From Aphis gossypii (taxonomy: Eukaryota > Arthropoda > Insecta > Hemiptera > Aphididae): a stretch of 64,000 nt of DNA. Shown one piece after another: positions 1-11,700 of the stretch. The number at the start of each line of letters is the position of its first letter. The stretch's first letter is position 1. The DNA lies in assembly GCF_020184175.1 (NCBI RefSeq), contig NC_065532.1, positions 43,606,287 to 43,670,286 on the forward strand. The letters are read 5' to 3'. The notes under the pieces are model-generated. The model saw only the letters and a list, made by a program, of their open reading frames with translations, made no database searches and had not been told where the DNA came from. Position numbers and translations under genes: made by a program.

Positions 1-1624
1 ATAATATTAAGACAGTGTTGTATCTATTTTAATTTAAAACCGACATCGTATGGATTTAATTTCTGTTTAAACTTGAAATCACATTGTGTCTGTTTTACTG
101 AGAACAATAAATGTATAACATTTGATTTGATAGATACAAGCGTTGTATTAACTGGTTGTTACATAAAAAAGAACGTTATCGATGTAATATTCGTAGCTAT
201 AAAGATTGATAGGTACAGTTTTTATTTTTTCACATCACCTGACAGTTTGCAATCATCTGTGGACTGTGTATGAGAGAAAAAGTAATGTTTACAGAATGCC
301 GATAAACCTATTTGAAATAAATATTTATTATCCACTACCCTTCTGTGTACATTTAGAAGTATATTTCCCCTTCTATTTAAGGTTGTAGCATCACAACTGA
401 ATGATAGTTACGAGGGAGATGCCACTTGTTAAGAGAAAAGCTTTATTTTTATTCTTCCTGTTGCGTATCTTTAAAAAAAGATATTCGTCGTTAACCGGTG
501 GCCTGTCATCATCGTTCTATTTTTTATTTTTATTTTTTCCTTTATCAAATAACACATTTCTTGGGTCAAATACTACGATCGTTATGTATAATTTTAACAC
601 ATTCGGTGATAAAAAAGTAAAACAAAAACTTCTTGATGGATGTTACAATCACGGTGTGTTACCAAAAGGTATCTCCGTTAAATTATTAATGGACTTTGGT
701 GGGACCCCACTTTCGACACTGTATATCGAGTGACGTATTCGTAAATTTCCAATACCTACCCTTTTTACCACTACACATTCCCACCCACACATATACTGCC
801 GTACACGCCCACAATTGCATTATTAACCTTAACATACGGTCACCGCACTAACTCGATTCTCATATACATTGTACACACACATATATATATATATTTGTGT
901 GTGTGTGTGTGTGTATGATGTGTATAAATATTTTGAATAATCTTTCTCTTTTTTTCTAATTTCTGAAGTCCGAATCGAATACACAAAAACTTACTGCAAT
1001 AATTTTCAGCTGAAATAATTAAACGTTGCAGCAATTTATACATTTATGATTTATATGTTATCGATTTCCGTACACTTTATAGTATGACAATATATGACAA
1101 ACGTGAAATTGTTTATGAACGGTCTGGCAAAAATAAAATAACAATAAAACGCATTGTTTTCATCGAGTTATTACAGTAGTTTCCGTTCGATATTGTGTGA
1201 CCCGTTTATTTTATTCTTCTAAGACCATTATAGTACTGACCCTCTAGTACAATGCGACGGAAAGTGCTTGTTTTAATATCTAAATTATTGTAACTATACA
1301 GGTAATTATTTTAATGACTATGCCATTTTGAGCCTTGATTTTGAAAAGCTATAATATTATTTATTGTAGGAATTATTATTAAAATTAATACCCTAGGTTT
1401 AATATGTTATTTCATGAATGCATCTAATAAATAAACAATAAGTTTATTATATATATAGTTATAAAAATAGAATATTCAAAAGTATCTATAGCTATATCAT
1501 TTTATTATAAATAATTAGTTATGATTTCATTGGCTCTGGTAAATTTACCAAAAAATATATTTACATTTAGTTTTAATATACATTAAATTTTACTCTTAAA
1601 TTATAACTAAATAATCTGTTATAG
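1..1624. other. AT-rich DNA, no gene recognised
   Basis: Only the compound microsatellite at 871 stands out. A 110-codon frame (401-733) gives a Phe/Leu-rich, unrecognised product. Confidence 0.6.
871..914. repeat. Compound (AC)n(AT)n(GT)n microsatellite with hairpin symmetry
   Basis: GTACACACAC, then ATATATATATATAT, then TTGTGTGTGTGTGTGTGTG. The AC arm is the reverse complement of the GT arm, so the tract can fold on itself or form a cruciform. Confidence 0.9.
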
Positions 1625-1861
1625 TGTGCTATCTTGTAAAATTTAATTTAAAAAAAGTGGGCAAGTGAGTACCGCTCTGCTGTACATTAGGTGCCGTATG
1701 GATCATTATTATATATTATAGGAGTGTTAAATTTGAATCCAATGATAGTTATCATTGTATACGAAAAACGATTCTGAACGAAGATGATTTGTCAGCCTAG
1801 GATATAATTTCTAGTGGTTGGTAAAAAAGGTGGTTTAAAAAAACCAGCTTATATTAAAAAA

Positions 1862-2957
1862 TATTTTGAAAATTAAATCACGTAAAGAAAACGCGAATCT
1901 TAATAACTGGTAAAATTTTCAAGTATCTACGATTTATACTTTTTGAATAATAACAAATATTTAAAATCGTTTGAGGATAAATCGTTATCGTTACGCTATT
2001 TCGTTAAAATTTAAAATTCAAACGCACTTAAAATTTTTCCTATAATGATGCTTCGAGTTTTCTCTATAGATACTTGAAGGTAAACTTATGGAAAACTTAG
2101 TGTTGTATTTTTAATCCTTAGTTATAAACACAAAAAATTTTATGATTTTTCAACTTCAAATATTTCGCAAATATTCATAATTTTGACGAATTTTCGTCAA
2201 AATTTGAACTTCAAATGCTAATAAAAAAAAATTGTGCCTATGTATTCTTATAATTTTTTAATCACTATAAGAATAACATATGAGGAACTTTATATTAAAT
2301 TTTCAAGTATTTTGATAGGGCCAAAAAAAATTTTATCGACACTTCAAAAATATTTTTTCAAAAAAATTGAAAATTTCAGTTGTCTATAAATAGCTCAAAA
2401 AAAGTCAAAATATTTTGAAATTTAAATCACGTAAAGAAAACGCAAATCTTAATAACTGGTAAAATTTTCAAGTATCTACGACTTATACTTTTTGAATAAT
2501 AGCAAATATCAAAAATCGTTTGAGGCTAAACTGTTATTTAACGCGGTTTTTGTAAAAATTTAAATTTCAAACACTCATAAAAATTTTTTGCCTGAATCCG
2601 GTAGAGTTTTTTTTACAGATATTGAAGAAAAATGTATGGAGAACTTGTACCAAATTTTCAAAACTTAGTTTTAAAAGAAAAAAATTTTATGATTTTTCAA
2701 CTTCAAAATTACTTGCAAATTTTCGCGTTTTCGACAGATTTCGTAAAAATTTGAACTAAAAACGCTTATAAAAAAAAATTGTGACTAACGATTTTTAATT
2801 TTTTTTAGCTACATTAAAAACAACTCATAAGGAACCTTGTATTAAATTTTCAAAACTTTTTGGTCATCCAAAAATTTTTTATCGACACTTTAAAAAAAAT
2901 TTTTCAACAAAATCGAAAATTTCAGTGGTCTATAAATAACTCAAAAAAAGTCAAAAT
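1862..2957. repeat. Two tandem ~547-bp sub-units inside repeat R1
   Basis: Unit 1 starts TATTTTGA at 1862 and unit 2 with the same bases at 2411. Both then read AAATCACGTAAAGAAAACGC, AATCTTAATAACTGGTAAAA, TTTTCAAGTATCTACGA, and on through TTATGATTTTTCAACTTC, TTTTATCGACACTT and CTATAAATA(G/A)CTCAAAA. A third, more divergent partial unit follows from about 2958 (TTTGGTGAAAATTTCAAGTA, TAGTTTTTGAATTACAA). The spacing of 549 then about 546 bases supports tandem duplication of one module. Confidence 0.85.
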
Positions 2958-3268
2958 TTTTTGAAAATTTAACTATATACGGATACCACTGACATTAACA
3001 TTTGGTGAAAATTTCAAGTATTTTCAGTGATTAGTTTTTGAATTACAACCATAAAAAAAAATCGATTTGGTCGAAAACTGGTTTTGCTTAAAAATTGCCG
3101 TTTTTCCGTCATTTTTTTTTTGTTTTTCTCGATTTTTTTGAAAACTGTTGGAAAATGTTAACTTTTTACCTTTATAATGCACCAAGGATATTCACTTTTA
3201 CATCGGAAACCACCCCCATAGTTTGAAATTGGAGCATTATTTCGACTAGTTATGCTGTACACAGACAC

Positions 3269-3294
3269 AAAAAAAAAAAAAAAAAAAAAAAAAA
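3269..3294 (+). repeat. Poly-A tract (26 A) in repeat R1
   Basis: An uninterrupted A run between CAGACAC and CACACATC. The matching place in copy 2 (26838-26844) has only 7 A, so the length is variable in the family. Confidence 0.95.
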
Positions 3295-3345
3295 CACACA
3301 TCATTGTAAAATCAATACATTCATCACTTCGTTCAGAATCTAACA

Positions 3346-4344
3346 TCTTACTTGTTTGATATTAATCTTTCACGATTATTTTTTACTTATTAAAGATAGA
3401 TAAAAATGTATAGTTATCATTTATTAATAAGACAATAACACATAATTAATTTGAATTAAAAACGTATATTATTATACTCTGAAATAACCACGCATATAAC
3501 CAACATTTTTTGAATAAAATAAAAAAAATAATAACAATTATTTATTATATTGAGCTTATAAACTTATAAAGATATTATGTATAATCAGTGAATCAGAATA
3601 TTATTAAGAAACAGAAAAAATAAATCTATTTGATATTAAATTTTATAAAGTTATATACTAGAACTTAAACTAAATACGTAGTAGGTTATTGGATTATTAC
3701 TCTTGGGAACTTAAAATCGAATGATATAACTTATAAATAGCTATTTATAGTTTTTAATATTTTTATTATATTATTTTGTGCTTAAATAACATTCCTTATT
3801 TATTGTTATTGATTATATAAAAATTAATTTGTGTAAATCAAACTTATACTATGAGGAATATAATAATATATTAAAAAAATGTATACTAAATATTTTTAAT
3901 AAATTCTGTTTATTTATTTTCTTCCAATAAAATAAAACAATAGTAATAAGAAATAAACACTAGGTATTTCAGTAAACGTTTCTAAGAGGGTTCTCGTATA
4001 ACATTGTGTATATTAGCTATAATATGTAACAATGCAAATTTGAAATGATTAGGTATATATAAATATTATTATTACTAACTAAAATTAATTGATAATTTAG
4101 AAATTTGTAAAATCTAAAACTATTACTAGGTAATAATTTTAATCTTAATCTCGAATGACAATAAATATTAATTTATTTTTAACAATTAAAATTCAATCAA
4201 TTTAAGCTAATAAATATGATTATTAACATAACACTATGTTACTAAAATGTATTAGTAATATCGCTAAGTATGGAATGCTTTATGTAATTTGTTATGTATA
4301 CATATAGATAATATTAGATATAGATATATATAATATATTATGTA

Positions 4345-4379
<35 letters not shown>

Positions 4380-5399
4380 TAATAATAATATATGATAATA
4401 TAATTTGTTTATGTATAAATATACAAAAGTCTAGTAATTTTATCTTCCAATTATTAAATTTTAAATACTGTAATTCATTACGAATATTGAATTTCAAGTT
4501 GCAAAGGGGTAACCCTTGGATGACGAAAGTTAAGCCTCCAGGGAATTTTTGAACAAAGCGAGCAGAGGGCAGATCCATTTAGTGTAGATGGGTATATATT
4601 ACGAGTATATTATAAACATAATAGCACTAAGTTATGTTTTATTTTTCTCTGTTACTAAAAAAAGTTTTAAACTACCTAGATAAAAAGAAAAGTCTAAGTC
4701 TGGTCTGAGTGGGTATTAGTTATTTATCATTGTCACCCATAAAAAAATCAGTTTGGAGTACAAAACAATAATATTAATATTATATATAAAACTAAAATAT
4801 GGAATCGTAATAAGTCATTAGAAGAAGTATAATTAAAGTAGTATTGTCCTTATTTCAATTTACTGTTTTATGAAAATACCCGATACCATGCTATTCATAT
4901 AACGAAAGTAATTGATTTAAAATGTATTCAATGGTTTAGAAAAAAATTCTCGTGTTAGTATTTTGATCTTCATCATGAGTTGTAACATGAAATAACGTCG
5001 TAATGTTTGTTTTTAATACTATTTTTACACTATATTTTTTCGAGTTTTATCTATTATGTGTTTTCAATGAACTTTACTTTTGTTTGAGAATCACTGATAA
5101 TAATTTCCGGTTCGCTATAATTTATTTAGGGAAAAATCAAAAAACGTTCTGCATACGTGCAAAATTATAAATACTATCGGAATCTGTTGACTTTCAATCC
5201 CCAAACCCAGAGAACTATATATTATTACGAATCTAAAGCTGGGACTTCATTGACAGTGACGTGGAGCTCTATAGTGGTCGCGGAACATCTTTGGCGATAG
5301 GTATACCGCAAGAGTAATATCATCAAAGGGGTTAGTTGAACGGTCAGCAGGTATGTGGTCATATCGTGATACATAGGTGGAGAGGAGGGTGGAGTGTGC
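3346..5399. other. AT-rich DNA between repeat R1 and island 1
   Basis: Holds the TAA microsatellite. A short less AT-rich patch at 4500-4580 is open on the - strand (MDLPSARFVQKFPGGLTF...) but was not recognised. Otherwise nothing is visible. Confidence 0.55.
4348..4390. repeat. (TAA)n microsatellite
   Basis: About ten uninterrupted TAA units from 4348, a TAT interruption, then three more AAT units. Confidence 0.93.
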
Positions 5400-5935
5400 G
5401 TAAAGATTTATGATAGGACCGGTTCAAGTCAAAGACCCGCCGGACTTTTGACGAGTTTGTGCATGCAAATGTCACCGCCACCGGACTTTGACACCGCCGC
5501 CACTGCGACGACCACCATCAAGGCCGCTGGCGCGCGCGAGTATAAACGTTTCTGGCGTTGATGGCGGTGGCGGTGTTGGGTAAACGAAACGGGCGTATTA
5601 TTTCCACGGACACCACCACCGCCCTGTGTGTAAATATGCAATCGTGGGCTGGTGGGTGGATGGGCGAAGTCGGGTAGGAAACGTGAGCGGAGGCGGATGA
5701 CCGTAAAATCAATACCCGCGACGGGACGGCGGCAGTCGTGGTGGGCCGCCGCCGGCGTCTTGGGGAAACACCTCCAGCCACTCCGAGCGAACACGCACAC
5801 CGACTCTGCCGACGCCCGCCAACCACTGCGCTACCACACTTCGAGCGAGCGCACCCCCCCCCCCCCCTTGTCCTGCCTCTTGGGACCTCTAAGCAGTATA
5901 CACCCCCCGCCGCCGCCGGTCCGTCAGTTTTAATA
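5400..5935. other. GC-rich island 1 (non-coding by appearance)
   Basis: An abrupt change to CCG/CCACC-rich sequence with many CpG, including GGCGCGCGCGAG and a run of 14 C. Open frames exist on both strands in several frames, as expected from loss of AT-rich stops, with Arg/Pro/Thr-rich low-complexity products. None is recognised. A CAG|GTATGT donor-like site lies just before it (5348-5356). It could be a promoter or a leader exon. Confidence 0.55.
5854..5867 (+). repeat. C14 homopolymer
   Basis: An uninterrupted run of 14 C inside island 1, between GAGCGCA and TTGTCC. Confidence 0.93.
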
Positions 5936-8319
5936 TTAAAATACGAATCGGACTCACACACGCACACACGTATACGAGTTATTCGCGTACTTATATTTAT
6001 ATAGATAACAATAAAGGTCAACCGACGATGAGGGTGGTTCACATATCACGAGCGTATATTATACATAACAAAATACGTGATTATAATATATATATATAAT
6101 ATAATAATATAAAGACGATGCAGTGCGGCCTACAAGTGACGTGTTGCGCTTCTCGCGGGGTGGCCGTTAAAACGTTACGTGGTCCACTATACGCATTTAA
6201 TAAACTGCGACGTTTATGTTATTATAATATAAAATATATAGTCACGTAGTATTGTAACTTTTCTTATTATTATTACATCGTGACGTCATTGAATTTTTAT
6301 TCGTGATCGTGTCATACATTATTATTATTAATTATTATTGTAAGAACTAGATAAAACATTTTTTTTTTTTTTGAAGTATTTAAAAAGAATGCTTAAATAT
6401 TTCAAGTATTTAAAAATGAGTGAAATTCCCAAAGTACTCTGCAAACTATAAAACAATTATTTCTTCAAGTATTTTTAAAAAACTATAATATATAGTATTA
6501 GTGAGGAACGTTATTATGATATTCAATGTATGTATTAAAAGTGTAAGTTCTATCACCAATTATTTTTAGGTAGTATTTTTTACATTGTGACATAACCCCT
6601 AAAATAATATAATCATAACTAAAAAATTAACAAAAGTCAAAATAATTAAAACTTTGTTTTTTTAAAAAAAATATATTTTAAATAACGTTACATTTTGTTT
6701 TACATATTTTAAAGTACTTACGTATTGTAAACAGTAAATGTATACAATTTATAAGAAATGATACAATTTCATCTAAAATAATAATATTATGATTAATATA
6801 TACCTAATAATTAATAACAATTATATACTATGTTCATAATTGTATGGATATCTTTCTTATAGTTTAATATATTTTAAAGTTTTAACAATACAGTATTGTT
6901 ATATCAAATATTTAACTACAAAAAATAATATCCAAAAATTGATTTGAATATTACAAGTATCATTATTGTATATATAAATATATAATTATCGCCACTGCAA
7001 GCCATCGCTATTGAAGTCTCTGTCTGCACTATACAGTTGTCGATGTCCATTATCATATTTTTTATCTTGCCATCTAAGTATTATTAAAATATTATGATTT
7101 TAAGTAGATATAGCGAAACTACTTAAATTATGATGCTATGTTTCATTATAATAAAGACTATTTTTTTTTTTACTTAATTCAGTCCATTAGCTACTTTCGC
7201 TACGTGAAAAATGTTTTCAGATATTTTTCACCACCAATTTGTTTTTTAAATCTATACAAATAGGATAAATGCTACTTTAAAATATCAAATAAAAACAGTT
7301 TTTGTCTGAAAATATTTTACATTTTAACATTGAAATTAAAATATTATATTTCACTAAAAACTACCTTTTACTGTCGAAAAACTGAAATTGTTAAAAAATA
7401 TTAATGCTCTTTAAAGGCACATTAAATCGTCAACCATTTAGGACAATTCGTAAAAAATAATAATCACCCTTTGAATAATATATTATCCTTTTGATATTTG
7501 GCCCTCTTTAGTAAAATTATTAAAAAAGTAACCTCTTATTTATGATCAATGTTTTCAAATGCATATACTCGTATTTTGGTCACGGTAGAATAATTAGTAA
7601 TATATTTTGGTAAGTTAAAATAATATATAAAATACTACTTGTAAAAGATCTCATAAACCAAACCTTTATAATGTACGTTAAAGATTTTCGTCCTTACAGG
7701 TATATTGATTAATTGCATATAAAATATTATAATATAATCTTATTATCTATTATTTATTTTAAGGGTCCCTTAAATATATATAATACATTTTTTCATTTAT
7801 TGAAAGAGTACCTTATTTAAAATGAATACAATGCACAATAACTATATTTTATTGTAATACAAATAATAAAGTAGTTTACTTAATAGGTTGAGTTAGATTA
7901 GAACAAAAATAGCACATATTGTTAATAGTTGGACTCAAGTGAAAAAATATTGTTTTTCATAGATATAAGAACATGTTTCAAAAAATTGTATTTTCAGTAT
8001 TCTTATGAGTTCAAAGTAAATTAAATAGTTAATTATATTTTATAATGAGCAATAATAACTAATGTTATGCTTTACAATTTTTTACATGTATAATAATATT
8101 ATCTTATTTATTATTATATTTTTAAGAAACTTATATCATTATTTATTTCATATAATTTTTATTTTTTATCGCATATTATTATGTTTTTTTTTTATTGTCC
8201 TCGGCAGCATGCGCCATTAGTTAATCTCTTAAACACAAATTACAATTTTTGTGAGGTTTTCATTATATTACATTATTTTAACAATTATAATCATTTTTCA
8301 TCTATAAAGTTGAATAGTT
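5936..8319. other. AT-rich DNA, no gene recognised
   Basis: A GC-moderate patch at 6115-6190 (GTGCGGCCTACAAGTGACG, TTCTCGCGGGGTGGCC) trails island 1. The rest is low-complexity AT with T runs. Confidence 0.55.
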
Positions 8320-8766
8320 CTATGAAAGTAATGGTGATTTTTGTGTTTTGATCGGGGTTTTGTCCAAGAATTCCATCGTGTGTTTCCTATCCGTCAAGAT
8401 GAGATTAGTGCGCTCCTGTTGGTACACATGACATTTTGTGATGATGTGTTTGACTGTGATCTTTGTATTGCAAGCTTTGCAAATGGGGGGCTCATTGTTC
8501 GACATCAGGAACCCATGCGTTATCCGAGTATATCCAATTCTTAGGTGATTTATGGTAGTTTTGTTATTTCGGTTTAGGTTAGGGGTTTTCCATCTGAAAA
8601 TTGTTCTCTTGATCTGGTTTAATTTAGCGATTTGGCTTTTCCATAGTTATTGCTATTTTTTTTTAATATTATTTTTTGTGGAGTTTTTGAAGTCATCGTG
8701 AGAGAGGAGGTCTAGTGTGTTTGTGTCGAACCCGGACATTTTGGCGTATTTATCCCATATTTTGTT
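8320..8766 (-). pseudogene. Decayed non-LTR retrotransposon (LINE) ORF2 C-terminal fragment
   Basis: Read on the - strand this is one continuous frame of about 149 codons, beginning NKIWDKYAKMSGF and carrying two in-frame stops (TAG, TAA) near a run of nine A (around 8654-8665). After the stops it reads WKSQIAKLNQIKRTIFRW, then INHLRIGYTRITHGFLMS, EPPICKACNTKITVKHII and TKCHVYQQER. The block L-R-I-G-x-T-R-x-T-H-G-[FY]-L followed by C-X2-C-X7-H-X4-C is typical of the region after RNase H at the end of ORF2 in R1/Jockey/I-type LINEs. The reverse transcriptase and endonuclease are absent, so this is a 5'-truncated, inactive remnant. The exact clade cannot be told by eye. Confidence 0.82.
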
Positions 8767-11700
8767 GTACAGTAGCAAATATATGTATTAATTTACCTTA
8801 CTTATTTATATAATTTATATTGCAGTATTTTCTTTCATTATTTTTACGTAAATAAATCATTTTCTACAAAATATTTGATGTAGGTATAGGATATAGATAT
8901 ACAGTAGGTACATACTTATAACATATACAGTGCCTATGATATCAGTAAATATATGTTTTGTACAACATAAATATTAATAATAATAATATATGCATAAATA
9001 ATGTTATGTATGAAATAATATCAGTTACACATCAATAATTTTTATATGTACCTATATCTTATTTATTATATCTATATGGTATGTATTAAGTAAAAATCAC
9101 TATACTTAGTTGAAAATCGTATGTCAAAATTTTAATTTTTTATACCTGTCATCGTAAACGGCATACCTGTTATCGTCAAAATATACTGTTTCTCATTTGT
9201 ATTATTTTTTCCTCTTGTTTTTTAGGAACTTCGTTGAGAGTTTGAACCAAAAGAATTCAGTAGGTGTTCATTATTCATGATTTAAAAAGACTTTTATTTA
9301 AAATATTTTTTTCCATCTTCTTTTATTTTTTACTTTTTTTTTTATACACGTCATCCTTATTTATTTGCATTTCATTTAAGTTTCTCACCAAGATAATATA
9401 TTTTAACATACATAATTATACTATCACTCTTTTCATATTAACTACCTATTTTTTGAATTAGAAAAATATAGAATTGGCTATTAAAATAGTAATCTAAAAA
9501 AAAAAATTCAATTCCTAATTATTTTTAGTATTGATTTATTGTAATTTCTTAGTTATAAAGTAGTTCTGATGATTAGACATTTTTAAAAATAAATTATACT
9601 CTGCCCTTGATGATATAATAAGCTTTTGATAATTAGATAGCATTATTATCATTAATTTGATAACCATCAAAATAAAAAAAGTAAGCACCTATTACCTGTT
9701 TAAATAAGTATATTATGACAATATTTTTATTTAACAAGACAGAAATAATTTTTAAAATTTTAAATACATTATTAAGTGTCCATGTTTCAATTCATCCGTC
9801 ACATTAGAAAATCTAAATTTAAAATCTATTTTACATTAAACTTTTATTTATAAAAAATTAATTTTAATTATATCCTCTGAGTATTTCATGGTTATTTATA
9901 TTCATAATTTCCACGTACAACTAATAATTTTGTCACATAATATTGAATTTAATTAAAATGTGTTAATAATGAATAACTTATTTAATATATTAGTTATTTA
10001 CAATATTACTCATTTATAATAAACGTTTATAGTTTGTTTATTTATGTAGTAGATTGTGAATAAATATTCTAAAGTTTATGTTGAGTGATAGAACAGATAA
10101 AAAGTTAAAAATATGTGCCCAATAATAGTACGACCAGCGTGAGTTTTTGGTTAGTTAGTCTTTAGGTAAATGTTGCGTTAGTCTGTGTAAGGGATTATCA
10201 GGAATTGTGTTTTATAATAAATTACTTATATAAGAGAATCTTTGAGTGAAATATGTATGTTCACTTTTTGATAGTTGGTGAGTTACATACCTATAGTTAG
10301 TACTTTACAATATTGTTTTTGTAATTTATTGTTGCTATTTAGTACTTACTTATACTGCAGCCTGAGATACATTTGTAATACCAATACGTAAATTAAAATA
10401 TATTCAAACAGTTTTTATGTTAGATGTTGTAGTAACTATTCAAAACTACTGAATTACAAGCTTTATAATGTATTAATATTATTCTTAGTTTTCTTAACTT
10501 AAAAATTGTATTTTATCAAGAAAGTGGGTATATTAGTTAAACTTATATGTCAAATATTTTTATTTTATTATTTATTTGATGGTTAAATCAGTGGATTATA
10601 CTTATGTTTTCGGACTTAAGGATTTACTTATAATCTATGTCTTGATATTTATTTGTAAAATTATAATTACATCGTCAAAGTAAAAGTCGGACTTATACTA
10701 TAATATACATAGTTGGCTTTAACATTTCTTTGTTGAAAATCGTTTACAAGAAAATTTTTGTGTTATTTCTTTGACAATTTTTCTATCCTATGATGTCTAG
10801 TCTATGCATTGTCATCATTCCATATAATAGAAAGTCCAGGAATGGATTTCAAAGAGGATTTCCTCTCTAATTGAAAAGTAAAAAACAACGGATCGTTCAA
10901 ATAAAATATATTATAAAATCTAATATTACTGATTGTATACTTTACTACTATAATCACCGTACAAACTTTTTAAAACAATTTTAAATATAATACAATTTTC
11001 TAATTTTAATTTTATCAATGAATTTTGTTTTCTCAGTCAAGTTATTTTTATAATTTTTAAAATTCTTGTTAGGATTTCCTATTCTAAGCACAACAAAAAC
11101 AACATTACAAATGTATATACAACGTCACTGGCTATGTTTGACTTTTTCAGTCTTATGATGGAAAGGTAGGTATACTATTCTTCAATCGTTGCTCTACATT
11201 ATACTCGTTATTCTATTCATTATCAATTCAATATACATTATGTCGGTAAATTACAGACGACAGTAAGAAATCAATCTTGTAATTTTTTTCATTATTTTTT
11301 CAGGACCACCTATTTCACATTATTAAATATTATTACAACATAATGCCTAATAACGTTATTATATTACTTATACATTTTTTTTTTTTTTCAATAAAATAAT
11401 TGTTATTTCTAATAGCACATAGGCATTATATAATAAATATAAAATACATAGGAATGAGAGGATATCCACTTATTTTTGAAATAATAGAAATATAATTGAA
11501 TGACCTTCCATTAATAATATTACTTCACGATCACAAGTGAATCGACTGTAATATAAAAACAAATTAATTTTTTAACGGTTATCACGAATAAAATAATTTC
11601 ATCATTTAAATTGTAAGACTGATTGGTATAATTATCTTACCAAGCTAATTCTTTTTTCTTTTGTTAGTCTTATTTATTTATTTTTTTTTTTAACAGTATT

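Larger units (their letters stand above)
1625..3345. mobile_element. Interspersed repeat family R1, copy 1 (long copy)
   Basis: This copy shares left-end sequence (ACATTAGGTG... then TGTTAAATTTGAAT and GATTCTGA) and right-end sequence (CAGACACAAAA, ATTGTAAAATCAATACATTC, ATCAC) with a second copy at 25940-26890. The motif GATTCTGAACGAAG near the left end (1770-1783) recurs inverted as CTTCGTTCAGAATC near the right end (about 3327-3340), so the ends are partly inverted repeats. The interior is made of about 547-bp direct repeats. No reading frame for a transposase or polymerase is seen, so it is probably non-autonomous. I recall similar sequence being common in aphid genomes. The element class is not determined. 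Confidence 0.8.

Noticed and set aside
401..733. 110-codon + frame
   Set aside because: Phe/Leu-rich product from AT-rich DNA, no known domain, no splice or promoter support.
3158..3346. 62-codon - strand frame with a Phe run
   Set aside because: Lies in repeat R1 and is mostly the poly-A tract read backwards.
5341..5360. CAG|GTATGT donor-like site as the end of a leader exon
   Set aside because: A good match, but such sites occur by chance and no paired exon or transcript evidence exists in the sequence.
5414..5440. GGTTCAAGTC, similar to a tRNA T-loop
   Set aside because: No matching acceptor stem, A-box or anticodon arm at the right distance.
5924..5960. TCAGTT initiator-like motif after island 1
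   Set aside because: No TATA box or correctly spaced downstream promoter element; the motif is too short to stand alone.
5429..6042. Long overlapping frames on both strands in island 1
   Set aside because: Several frames are open at once because GC-rich DNA lacks stops; products are low-complexity Arg/Pro/His-rich and unrecognised.
8341..8544. 67-codon + frame
   Set aside because: Antisense shadow of the LINE remnant.
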